NCBI RefSeq assembly: GCF_006658505.1
Contig: NZ_VFUZ01000022.1
Coordinates: forward strand, 1 to 64,000
Length of the DNA: 64,000 nucleotides
Origin: Mesorhizobium sp. B2-4-15
GTDB lineage: Bacteria > Pseudomonadota > Alphaproteobacteria > Rhizobiales > Rhizobiaceae
Direction: 5' to 3'
Translations under genes and position numbers: made by a program
The notes under the pieces: model-generated
Database searches by the model: none
Seen by the model: the letters and a program-made list of their open reading frames with translations, nothing else
Told to the model about the DNA's origin: nothing
Shown: positions 47,361 through 55,451 of the stretch, piece by piece
How the letters are laid out: each line of letters opens with the position of its first letter
Position numbering within the stretch: the first letter of the stretch is position 1

Positions 47361-48875
47361 ATGACCCACACAAACCTCTCCCGCCGCCTCGTTGCCGGCG
47401 CCGACGACGCCCCGGCCATCCTGGCGCCCGACCGGCCGACGCTGACCCATGGCAAGCTGCGCGCGCTGATCGCGGCCACGGCCAGCCGGCTGCACGCGCT
47501 CGGCATCGGCCGGGGCGACCGGGTGGCGATCGTGCTGCCGAACGGGCCGGAGATGGCGACAGCCTTCGTCGCCGTGGCGGCCGCCGCCTCGACAGCACCG
47601 CTCAATCCCGCCTACCGGGCGGACGAACTCGATTTCTACCTCACCGACATCGGCGCCAAGGCGATCCTTGTCGCGGAGACCGAGGCCGGGCCGGCCGTGA
47701 CGGTCGCCGAACGGCTCGGCATCGGCGTGCTGCGGCTTGTCGTGCAGCCTGGCACTCCCGCCGGCAGCTTTACCATCGAAGGCGCGGCGGTCGGGCCACA
47801 GGCGGCGCTCGACATGGCTGGAGATGGCGACGTCGCGCTTCTGCTGCACACGTCGGGCACCACGTCGCGGCCCAAGCTGGTGCCGCTCAGCCACGCCAAC
47901 ATAGCGGCTTCCGCCTCCCATATCGGCGCAACGCTCGGCCTGACGGCCGATGACCGCTGTCTCAACATCATGCCGCTGTTCCACATCCATGGGCTGATCG
48001 CGGCGGTGCTGTCGTCGCTGGCTTCGGGCGGCAGCATCTACTGCACGCCGGGCTTCAACGCGCTGCGCTTCTTCCAGTGGCTGGGCGACGCCAGACCCAG
48101 CTGGTACACGGCGGTGCCGACCATGCATCAGGCGATCCTGCCGCGCGCGGCCCGCAACGGGGAGGTGCTGGCGGCGGCGCGTCTGCGCTTCATCCGCTCG
48201 TCCTCGGCATCGCTGCCGGCGCAAGTGATGGCCGAACTGGAGACCACCTTCGGCTGCCCGGTGATCGAATCCTATGGGATGACCGAGGCCGCGCACCAGA
48301 TGGCCTCGAACCGGTTGCCCCCCGGCGAGCGCAAGCCGGGCAGTGTCGGCGCATCGGCCGGACCCGACGTGGCGGTGATGGCGCCGGACGGGCGGCTGCT
48401 CGAAGCCGGCGAGACCGGCGAGATCGTCATTCGCGGGCCCAATGTCACTGGCGGCTACGAGAAGAACCCGGACGCCAATGCGACGGCCTTCGCGCATGGC
48501 TGGTTCCACACCGGCGACCAGGGCGTGCTCGACGAGGACGGCTATCTCCGGGTCACCGGCCGGCTGAAAGAGATCATCAACCGGGGCGGCGAAAAGATCT
48601 CGCCGCTCGAGGTCGACGACGTGCTGATGGACCATCCGGCGGTGGCGCAAGTGGTGACCTTCGCCATGCCACACGACAAGCTCGGCGAGGAGGTGGCGGC
48701 GGCAGTGGTTCTGCGCGAAGGCATGAGCGCCACGGAGAGCGATATCCGCAACCATGCCGCTACGCGGCTCGCCGACTTCAAGGTGCCGCGCAAGGTGCTG
48801 ATCCTGGAGGAGATCCCCAAAGGCGCGACCGGCAAGCTGCAGCGCATCGGCCTTGCCGCCAAACTCGGGCTTTGA
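47361..48875 (+). CDS. AMP-forming acyl-CoA synthetase (Pcs60/AAE3-like)
   Basis: A 504-residue adenylate-forming ligase. P-loop HTSGTTSRPKLVPLSHANIA, A5 ESYGMTEAAHQM, A7 GWFHTGDQG and A10 KGATGKLQR (catalytic Lys) are present. HTSGTTSRPK followed by VPLSH is characteristic of the Pcs60/plant AAE3 branch, several of which are oxalyl-CoA synthetases; the acid used here is not certain. Start ATG 47361 (GTG 47355 two codons upstream possible). The next gene begins two bases after its stop, so both are cotranscribed, possibly from a promoter downstream of the repeat. Confidence 0.9.
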   Translation: MTHTNLSRRLVAGADDAPAILAPDRPTLTHGKLRALIAATASRLHALGIGRGDRVAIVLPNGPEMATAFVAVAAAASTAPLNPAYRADELDFYLTDIGAKAILVAETEAGPAVTVAERLGIGVLRLVVQPGTPAGSFTIEGAAVGPQAALDMAGDGDVALLLHTSGTTSRPKLVPLSHANIAASASHIGATLGLTADDRCLNIMPLFHIHGLIAAVLSSLASGGSIYCTPGFNALRFFQWLGDARPSWYTAVPTMHQAILPRAARNGEVLAAARLRFIRSSSASLPAQVMAELETTFGCPVIESYGMTEAAHQMASNRLPPGERKPGSVGASAGPDVAVMAPDGRLLEAGETGEIVIRGPNVTGGYEKNPDANATAFAHGWFHTGDQGVLDEDGYLRVTGRLKEIINRGGEKISPLEVDDVLMDHPAVAQVVTFAMPHDKLGEEVAAAVVLREGMSATESDIRNHAATRLADFKVPRKVLILEEIPKGATGKLQRIGLAAKLGL

Positions 48876-48877
48876 CG

Positions 48878-49858
48878 ATGAAGATCACCATTTTCGGCGC
48901 CGGGGCAATCGGCGGCTATCTCGCCGCCAAGCTGGCGATCGCCGGCCGCACCGATCTTTCGATCGTGGCGCGCGGCGCCCATCTCGAAGCGATCAAGGCA
49001 GACGGCCTGCGCCTGATCGAGGACGGCAAGGAGACGGTCGCGCCCGTGCGCGCTGCCGCCAGGGCCGAGGAACTCGGCGTGCAGGATTACGTGGTGCTGG
49101 CGCTGAAGGCGCACTCGCTCACCCCGGCGCTGGACCAGATCGCGCCGCTGCTCGGGGACAACACATCGGTCGTCACCATGCAGAACGGCGTGCCGTGGTG
49201 GTACTTTCACAAGGTCGGCGGGCCGCTCGAAGGCACGAGGCTGGGCGCGGTCGATCCGGGCGGCGCGATCTGGCAGCGGATCGGGCCGGAGCGCGTCATC
49301 GGCTCGGTCGTCTACCCCGCCGTCGAGGTCGATGCGCCCGGCCTCATCCGCCATGTCGAGGGCAAGCGCTTCTCGCTCGGCGAACCCTCCGGCGAGCGCA
49401 GCGAGCGGGTGACGGCATTGGCGCAGGAGATGGTCAAGGCCGGCCTGCAGGCGCCGGTGCGCGACGACATACGCTCGGAGATCTGGGTGAAGCTGTGGGG
49501 CAACCTCTCCTTCAACCCGATCTCGGCGTTGACCGGCAGCACGCTTGCCGCGATCGTCGCCGACGAAGGCACCCGCCAGCTTGCCCGCACCATGATGCTG
49601 GAAGCCCAGGCGATCGGCGAAAGCCTCGGCGTGCGCTTCGCCATAGGGGTCGACCGCCGCATCAAGGGCGCCGGCGATGTCGGCGAGCACAAGACCTCGA
49701 TGCTGCAGGATCTGGAACGCGGCCGCCCGATGGAGATCGACGCGCTGGTGGGCGCCGTGCGGGAGCTTGGGCGACTGACGGGGACGCCGACGCCGGCCAT
49801 CGATGGGGTGCTGGCGCTGGTGCGGCGGCTGGCGGTGGAGCGGGGGTGCTATGGGTGA
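48878..49858 (+). CDS. 2-dehydropantoate 2-reductase (ApbA/PanE family)
   Basis: A 326-residue ketopantoate-reductase-family protein. The NADPH loop is ITIFGAGAIGGYLAAKL, VVLALKAHSL and MQNGVPWWY precede the substrate domain, and the catalytic-region Lys and Asn lie in IWVKLWGNLSFNPISALT. Several paralogues per genome act on other 2-oxoacids, so a role in pantothenate synthesis is not certain. The ATG at 48878 sits two bases after the CoA-ligase stop. The same frame is open upstream to 48077, a chance reading over the ligase gene. Confidence 0.9.
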   Translation: MKITIFGAGAIGGYLAAKLAIAGRTDLSIVARGAHLEAIKADGLRLIEDGKETVAPVRAAARAEELGVQDYVVLALKAHSLTPALDQIAPLLGDNTSVVTMQNGVPWWYFHKVGGPLEGTRLGAVDPGGAIWQRIGPERVIGSVVYPAVEVDAPGLIRHVEGKRFSLGEPSGERSERVTALAQEMVKAGLQAPVRDDIRSEIWVKLWGNLSFNPISALTGSTLAAIVADEGTRQLARTMMLEAQAIGESLGVRFAIGVDRRIKGAGDVGEHKTSMLQDLERGRPMEIDALVGAVRELGRLTGTPTPAIDGVLALVRRLAVERGCYG

Positions 49859-50243
49859 TGGTAAAAGTCTGGGCGTTGCGACTATGTCCTTACTCAGCGA
49901 GACGCGGCGGTTGACTGTTGATCTAAGGCATCCGCTCTCTATAACCGCGTTCACCCATCGTAACCTTAATGTCCGCGCTACGAATGGCAGCAACGCGCCT
50001 TCAATGGCGGTCATTCCTACGGTCCCGTCGATTCACCAAAAGCGGGCATCCGGCTGTGGCCGCTATCAAAAGAGGTACAAGGGCGACACCAATCGGAACT
50101 CGTGCATTTGTTGCTAGTCCAAGAGACGAAAAAGGAACGCACGAATCGGCTTGAGCCAGGGGGATTCCGGCTTGCGGGCAGGATATTTGTCTGACATATT
50201 TCCTGTTTCCCGAGTTTTGCACTCTGGCGATTGAGGCGTGAGG
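49859..50243. other. 385-bp intergenic region upstream of the GTPase-cyclase cluster
   Basis: No recognisable gene. More AT-rich and of different texture than the sequence to the left. TTGATC (49918-49923), a 16-base spacer and TATAAC (49940-49945) form a possible promoter about 300 bases before the first gene of the signalling cluster; another closer to 50200 cannot be excluded. Otherwise nothing is seen. Confidence 0.45.
49918..49945 (+). promoter_or_regulatory. Possible promoter for the signalling cluster
   Basis: TTGATC and TATAAC separated by 16 bases resemble a sigma-70 promoter. It would give a leader of about 290 bases. No operator-like dyad was recognised next to it. Confidence 0.35.
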
Positions 50244-50909
50244 ATGGCTAAGGACTCTTCGAATGCCGCTTCTTCGGCAAATAAAGCGGACGCAAATCTG
50301 ATAGGTAATGCAGCCGAAAACGGGCTGAATTTCATGGCGGCCCAGGTTCGCGAGAGCGGGGTCTCCGGCGAGGCTGTAGGTGTCGACAAGATACGTGATC
50401 TGCTGTTCGGCAACCAGATGCAGGACTATGACCGCCGCTTTTCCAAGCTTGAAGAACGGTTCTTGCAGCGCTTCAAGGATGTCGAATCCGAGGCCAAGCG
50501 CAATCTTGAGATGTACGAGTCAAATGCAAAGAAGCAGGTCGATTCACTTGCGGGGCAATTGCGCAACGAAAAAGACGCACGAGCCGATGCCGACAAGGAG
50601 ATTGACCGGAATCTTCGCGAGCAAAATCAGGCACTTGAAAAGCAGGTGCGCTCGTTGTCGGATCAATTGAGCGAGCTTGAGCGCGAAGTTTCGGATCGGA
50701 TAAATCGAAGCGACCATTCGCTGCGTGAGGAAATCAAGCAGAAGAATGAAAGCGTTCAGATGCTAATGGAGAAATTCTTTTCCGATCTCAGCAACGTCAA
50801 GACCGACCGAAATCTTTTGGCTGGCCTGTTTATCGAGGTTGCGAAGTGTCTGAATCAGGATCCCATCGGCAGCAAGGGCAACTCGGAACGCAGCTGGAAA
50901 GTGAGTTGA
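50244..50909 (+). CDS. Coiled-coil protein, first gene of the GTPase/OmpA/cyclase cluster
   Basis: A 221-residue soluble protein without signal or membrane segment. A low-complexity Ala/Ser/Asn start is followed by a short folded element VDKIRDLLFGNQMQDYDRRF and a long heptad-rich coiled coil (residues about 65-185: LEERFLQRFKDVESEAKRNL, then many Glu/Lys/Gln heptads), ending in SNVKTDRNLLAGLFIEVAKC. I do not recognise a characterised family. GAGG eight bases upstream supports ATG 50244. The stop lies seven bases before the OmpA-like gene, so the genes form one transcript. It may scaffold or bridge the membrane protein, GTPase and cyclase. Confidence 0.75.
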   Translation: MAKDSSNAASSANKADANLIGNAAENGLNFMAAQVRESGVSGEAVGVDKIRDLLFGNQMQDYDRRFSKLEERFLQRFKDVESEAKRNLEMYESNAKKQVDSLAGQLRNEKDARADADKEIDRNLREQNQALEKQVRSLSDQLSELEREVSDRINRSDHSLREEIKQKNESVQMLMEKFFSDLSNVKTDRNLLAGLFIEVAKCLNQDPIGSKGNSERSWKVS

Positions 50910-50916
50910 TCGGAAC

Positions 50917-53580
50917 TTGAGGTCGACCGTCGACCCAATCAACCCTTCTGAAAGAGCCGCTGCGAACGATACCGAGATTGATCGCGAGGCTCTGGCTCGG
51001 CTTTTGGTCGAAATTGCCCGGAACGTTGATCCGGACCACGGTGCGCTTTTCGACGGAATTCCAACCGCCGATCATCGCATGGAAACGCTTCGCCAGCTGC
51101 TGGTCGGCCGCGAAATTTCGGAGCTTTCAAGAGTTGCGCACCTGCTTGACGAACCTGAGCAGCTTGCGGCAGCAGTGGGGAGCGTTCTCCCCGATGCGGC
51201 CGCACGTGCGTCTCATGCGCAACTCGGCGAGGCATTCGCGCCGATTGTCGAGAGGGCCGCGCAAAGGTCCATCCAGAAGAACCCGCGCACGCTGACGGAT
51301 ATACTGTACCCGGTGTTTCTGCCGGCTATTCGCAAGTCGATCGGCGAAAAGATCGACCAGACCTTTCAGTCGCTGAATGAATCTTTAAGACATATATTTA
51401 CCTGGCATGGACTTAAGTGGAGATTTGAAGCTTGGAGAACGGGTGCAAGCTTCTCAGAAGTTGTTCTTAATCATTCTCTTGTCTATCGTGTTGAACATGT
51501 CTTTCTTATCGACCGCAGTTCCGGGCTTTTGATTGCACATGTAACTGCCGAAAATGCTATGAGCGAGGATCCTCAGCTCATTTCTTCGATGCTCAGCGCA
51601 ATTCAAGATTTTGTAAGGGACTCATTTAACGAGAAAGAACAGAGCGGCCTGGACACTATCCGTTTTGGGGAGCTTCGTCTCTGGTCGGAGGTTGGACCGT
51701 TTGCGACACTGGTTTCGGTGATCAGGGGCAATCCGCCGGAAGAACTACACGAAATAATTCGCGACGTATTGCTCCGCATCCATGATGAATACTCACAGGC
51801 TTTGGAGCATTTCGACGGCGACAGTTCGCAACTGGCCAGCGTAGAGACGCAGTTGCAAACCTGTGTTGAACTGAAGCACGAGGAATCAAACGAGGGATTT
51901 CCGTGGCTGGTGGTGGCCGCGGTCCTGCTGGTTTTGATTCCGACGGGCATTTGGTTCTTTCTTTCCTGGCAATCCGGGCAGCGCTGGCAGGCCTATGTGT
52001 CACGAGTGGCGAGCCAGCCTGGCATCATTGTTGCCGAGCAAACGGCGCGCGATGGCCAATTCTATATAGCCGGCCTGAGAGACCCGCTTGCCGCCGACCC
52101 GCAGTCGCTGTTGTCCGGAACGCAGGTCGATCCCGCCCGCGTTCATGCGAACTGGCAATTCTATCAGAGCCTTGAGCCGGAGTTCGTGTTGAAGCGGCTG
52201 ACGGCATCGCTGGCTCCGCCGGATTCGGTGCGACTTTCGGTCGTCAAGGATCGCATCGTTGCCGAGGGCGAGGCTAACGCCACGTGGATCAGCCGGGCGC
52301 AGGCCGCCGCCCAGCAGCTTTCTGCAGGCGGACCGGTATTCGATATCTCCAGGGTCCGTGATGTGAGCCCCGAAGCACGCGCGGCAGAGCACTGGCAGGC
52401 CTATGTGTCGCGACTGGGGACCCAGCCGGGCATCATCGTTGCCGAACAAAAGATCCGCGATGGCCAATTCTATATTGCCGGCCTGCGAGACCCGCTTGCC
52501 GCCGACCCGCAGTCGCTGCTGTCGGGAACGCAGGTCGATCCCGGCAGGGTCCATTCGCAGTGGCAATTCTATCAAAGCCTTGAACCGGAGTTCGTGTTGA
52601 AGCGGCTGACGGCGTCGCTGTACCCGCTGAAATCGGTTCGGCTTTCGATCGTCGACAATCGCATCGTTGCCGAGGGTGAGGCTCCCGACACCTGGATAGA
52701 TCGGGCGCGCGCCGCGGCCCGACTGCTTTCGGCAGGCGGACCGGAATTCGACATCTCCAAGGTTCGTGATGTGAGCCCCGAAGCACGCGAGGCGGAGCAC
52801 TGGCAGTATTATGTGTCGCGACTCGAGGCCCAACCGGGAATCATCGTCGCCCAACAAACGGAGAGGGGAGGCCAATTCTACATTTCCGGCCTGAGAGACC
52901 CGCTTGCCGCCGACCCGAAAGCTCTGCTGTCCGGAACGCAGGTTGATCCTGCCCGCGTTCATTCACAGTGGCAATTCTTTCAGAGCCTTGATCCAAAGTT
53001 CGTGGTGAAGCGGCTGACGGCGTCGCTGTCCCCGCCGAAATCGGTTCAGCTTTCGATCATCCAAGGTCGCATCCTAGTCGTGGGGGAGGCTCCTGCCGGC
53101 TGGATCAGCCGGGCACAGGCCGCCGCCGAACAACTTTCGGCGGACGGAGTGGTTCTGGACGTCTCGCAGCTGCGCGAGCTGAACCTTGCAGAACTTAATC
53201 ATTTGAGAGAGGCCATCCAGACGACCGATATTTTCTTCTCTTCCGGTAGAGTTGTCCCGGGACCGGAGCAGTCGCCGGTGCTCGACAGATTGGCTGATCA
53301 ATTGAAGGAATTCGCCGAAAATGCCCGCAAGGCAGGCGTGACAGCGCGGTTCATGTTGACCGGCCATTCAGACACAACGGGCCGTGAGACGGCCAACGCG
53401 TCGATCAGTGCCGCCCGCGCCGAGACAGTTCGCGCGCTTCTCAACAAGCGCGGCGTCGCTCCGGAACTGCTGCTGGTTCGGGGCGCCGGCACCTTTGAGC
53501 CAGCGGTGCCCGAAAATGAAAATAGTCGAACTGGGAACTCCACCAATCGCCGGGTTTCGGTTACGGTAAACCTGGAGTAG
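50917..53580 (+). CDS. Single-pass protein: longin/roadblock-like cytosolic region, three BON-like periplasmic repeats, OmpA C-terminal domain
   Basis: An 887-residue protein. Residues 1-327 are cytosolic and mostly helical. Residues about 188-300 (EHVFLIDRSSGLLIAHVTAE, then DPQLISSMLSAIQDFV) have the strand-helix pattern of longin/roadblock GTPase partners. Residues about 328-350 form one transmembrane helix (WLVVAAVLLVLIPTGIWFFL). Residues about 357-764 are three 136-residue repeats, each with PGIIVAEQ...GLRDPLAADP and a BON-like half (VRLSVV.DRIVAEGEA). Residues about 765-887 are an OmpA domain (TGHSDTTG, then SISAARAETVRALL) that should bind peptidoglycan. The start is TTG 50917, since no ATG occurs before residue 55; this is the least certain point. 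Confidence 0.82.
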   Translation: MRSTVDPINPSERAAANDTEIDREALARLLVEIARNVDPDHGALFDGIPTADHRMETLRQLLVGREISELSRVAHLLDEPEQLAAAVGSVLPDAAARASHAQLGEAFAPIVERAAQRSIQKNPRTLTDILYPVFLPAIRKSIGEKIDQTFQSLNESLRHIFTWHGLKWRFEAWRTGASFSEVVLNHSLVYRVEHVFLIDRSSGLLIAHVTAENAMSEDPQLISSMLSAIQDFVRDSFNEKEQSGLDTIRFGELRLWSEVGPFATLVSVIRGNPPEELHEIIRDVLLRIHDEYSQALEHFDGDSSQLASVETQLQTCVELKHEESNEGFPWLVVAAVLLVLIPTGIWFFLSWQSGQRWQAYVSRVASQPGIIVAEQTARDGQFYIAGLRDPLAADPQSLLSGTQVDPARVHANWQFYQSLEPEFVLKRLTASLAPPDSVRLSVVKDRIVAEGEANATWISRAQAAAQQLSAGGPVFDISRVRDVSPEARAAEHWQAYVSRLGTQPGIIVAEQKIRDGQFYIAGLRDPLAADPQSLLSGTQVDPGRVHSQWQFYQSLEPEFVLKRLTASLYPLKSVRLSIVDNRIVAEGEAPDTWIDRARAAARLLSAGGPEFDISKVRDVSPEAREAEHWQYYVSRLEAQPGIIVAQQTERGGQFYISGLRDPLAADPKALLSGTQVDPARVHSQWQFFQSLDPKFVVKRLTASLSPPKSVQLSIIQGRILVVGEAPAGWISRAQAAAEQLSADGVVLDVSQLRELNLAELNHLREAIQTTDIFFSSGRVVPGPEQSPVLDRLADQLKEFAENARKAGVTARFMLTGHSDTTGRETANASISAARAETVRALLNKRGVAPELLLVRGAGTFEPAVPENENSRTGNSTNRRVSVTVNLE
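51985..53208 (+). repeat. Three tandem 408-bp repeats inside the OmpA-like gene
   Basis: Units begin with the codon for Trp at 51985, 52393 and 52801, exactly 408 bp (136 codons) apart, with long stretches of identical DNA such as CGCTTGCCGCCGACCCG. Units 1 and 2 are the most alike; unit 3 has diverged and runs into the OmpA domain. Equal length and high identity point to fairly recent duplication or gene conversion. Confidence 0.9.
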
Positions 53581-53592
53581 TCGGAGCCCGGG

Positions 53593-54087
53593 ATGCTGCA
53601 AAAAAAGATATGCATGTTGGGCGGGTTTGCTGTCGGCAAGACGAGCCTGGTGCGCAGGTTCGTCCAAAGCATCTTCTCGGAAACCTACCTGACCACGGTT
53701 GGCGTGAAAATCGACAAGAAGAGTGTCGCGTTTCCGGATAAAACCGTGGATCTGATTTTGTGGGATCTGGCCGGCGAAGACGATATCGGCTCATTCCGCG
53801 TCAGCTATGTGCGAGGAGCGACCGGGCTCGTGCTCGTCGTCGATGGAACCCGGCCCGCTACTCTGGCCGTGGCGCTCACGCTGCGCGAGCGGGTCGAGGC
53901 CGAATTCGGCGCTATGCCGTTCGTATTGCTGTTCAACAAATCCGATCTCGCCGATCGATGGGCGATACCGGATGGTGAGATCGACGAACTGAGGCAGCTT
54001 GGATGGCAAATCTATCTGACAAGTGCGCTTTCGGGTGCATATGTCGAAGATGCGTTTCGCCAGCTTGCCTCGATGGTCGCCAAATAG
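53593..54087 (+). CDS. Ras/Rab-like small GTPase
   Basis: A 164-residue protein, the size of a bare Ras G domain. G1 is GGFAVGKTS (residues 10-18, aligning with Ras numbering), G2 Thr35 in TYLTTVGVKI, G3 WDLAGED (57-63), G4 NKSD (115-118) and G5 TSA (143-145). Position 12 is Phe and 13 Ala instead of Gly-Gly, and the catalytic Gln61 position is Glu, so intrinsic GTP hydrolysis may be slow or use another residue. There is no lipidation tail. It belongs with prokaryotic Ras-superfamily GTPases of unknown role. It starts 12 bases after the OmpA-like gene and ends 3 bases before the cyclase. Confidence 0.9.
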   Translation: MLQKKICMLGGFAVGKTSLVRRFVQSIFSETYLTTVGVKIDKKSVAFPDKTVDLILWDLAGEDDIGSFRVSYVRGATGLVLVVDGTRPATLAVALTLRERVEAEFGAMPFVLLFNKSDLADRWAIPDGEIDELRQLGWQIYLTSALSGAYVEDAFRQLASMVAK

Positions 54088-54090
54088 ATC

Positions 54091-55164
54091 ATGCATGGAT
54101 TGCCAAGAGAAGTCAGAAGCTGGATTTTCAATTTCTTCTACAATGAGCACGCTGTCGCATATCTGAAAATTGACGCCCAGCTTTGCATAGCCGCGAAGGG
54201 CGGCAACGTTAAACATTACGGACTCTCATCGCTTCGCACTGGCAAGCCTGTTGCCGATCAGCTTGACTTCATGGAAGGTTTGCTGCCTTGCCCGGAGCTT
54301 CCATATCATATGGCCATGGTGGAACTGCCCAGCGGGCGTGTCGCGGACCTTCATCTTTTTGCTGCTGACAATGCCTGCGTGTGGCTGCTCTTTCTTGACG
54401 CCACTGCCGAACGCGACAACAGGCAGCGACTTCAACAGAAGGCTTATGAAATGACGCTCCTGCAAGAGAGGGAGCGTCAACTCAACGAGAAACTGCAATC
54501 GACGAACGAGGCACTGAGGGAGAGCCAGGAGGGATTGTCGCGTGAATACCAGCGCGCCGAAACCCTTCTCCTCAACATTCTTCCGGCGTCGATCGCGCAG
54601 CGGTTAAAGGCGCAAGAACAAATTGCGGACAACCATGCAGAGGTGAGTGTGCTTTTCGCCGACATCGTCGGCTTTACGGAAAGAGCGCTGAGCGTTGGAG
54701 CCGTGACGACGCTCGCGATCTTGAATTACTTCTTCAAGGCGGCGGATCTGCTCTCAGAAGAATACGGCTGCGAAAAGATCAAGACAATCGGCGACTGTGT
54801 GATGGTGGTGGCCGGCCTGCCCGTCGCGCGGTCCGATCATGCAGAAGCCCTTGCGCACTATGCACTTGAGCTGCGGGAGGTGGGTAGGCGCGAACGCTTC
54901 GCGGGAGAACCGCTGAGACTGAGAATTGGAATCCACTCAGGACCAATCGTGGCGGGCGTCATAGGCAACAGGCGCTTTGCCTATGACCTGTGGGGCGACA
55001 CCGTCAATCTCGCCGCACGTATTCAAAAGTCCGCGGAGCCCGATGAGATACGTATTTCGGATGCAACTCACAAACTGCTTGGACCAAATTTTGCTCGCGA
55101 CCCACTCGGGGAAACGGAATTGCGTGGTACAGGTCGTGTGCGAATGTGGCGGCTCCGGGCCTGA
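54091..55164 (+). CDS. Class III adenylate cyclase with N-terminal PAS-like domain
   Basis: A 357-residue soluble cyclase. Residues about 15-110 look like a PAS-type sensor; residues 115-165 form a signalling coiled coil (RERQLNEKLQSTNEALRESQ) leading into LLLNILPASIAQRLK, the usual cyclase transducer. In the catalytic domain, Asp191 (LFADIVGFTE) and Asp235 (KTIGDCVM) bind metal, Lys231 and Asp299 (YDLWGDTVN) are the adenine-selecting pair, and Asn306 and Arg310 stabilise the transition state. All are intact, so cAMP production is predicted. It starts three bases after the GTPase stop, which suggests control by the GTPase. Confidence 0.92.
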   Translation: MHGLPREVRSWIFNFFYNEHAVAYLKIDAQLCIAAKGGNVKHYGLSSLRTGKPVADQLDFMEGLLPCPELPYHMAMVELPSGRVADLHLFAADNACVWLLFLDATAERDNRQRLQQKAYEMTLLQERERQLNEKLQSTNEALRESQEGLSREYQRAETLLLNILPASIAQRLKAQEQIADNHAEVSVLFADIVGFTERALSVGAVTTLAILNYFFKAADLLSEEYGCEKIKTIGDCVMVVAGLPVARSDHAEALAHYALELREVGRRERFAGEPLRLRIGIHSGPIVAGVIGNRRFAYDLWGDTVNLAARIQKSAEPDEIRISDATHKLLGPNFARDPLGETELRGTGRVRMWRLRA

Positions 55165-55297
55165 TTTGCCGCTTGGCAGTGCCGACCCTGAAGCGCATTG
55201 CATCTCAAGCTAATCCAACATCATCGTGTCGAATGTCCGCAGAGGTGCAAGAAGCAGTCGACCACCGAGCGACCGCCAAAAGGTCCGTCCCGGGGCA

Positions 55298-55317
55298 CTC
55301 AGGACATCGGTCCTGAG
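55298..55317 (+). terminator. Possible terminator after the signalling cluster
   Basis: CTCAGGAC-ATCG-GTCCTGAG is a perfect 8-bp stem with a four-base loop, 134 bases after the cyclase stop, followed by ATTTAG rather than a true T-run. It lies between the convergent cyclase and lrgB genes. Confidence 0.4.
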
Positions 55318-55451
55318 ATTTAGCGCCCGCCATCATTCTTCCCTGCACCACAAGCGGGCCTACTGCTGGTGATGCGCGACGGCTCCGGTTCGATGATCGG
55401 GACATCGTGTCCAGTCCCAATGAACTGTACGTCCGATTGTTCGCCTTGCAG

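Noticed and set aside
46971-48755. 594-residue open frame antisense to the CoA ligase
   Set aside because: Antisense to an enzyme with all adenylation motifs and crosses the family A palindrome; composition is typical of a shadow.
48077-48877. Upstream extension of the ketopantoate-reductase frame
   Set aside because: Shadow within the CoA-ligase gene; the Rossmann start MKITIFGAGAIGG at 48878 is clear.
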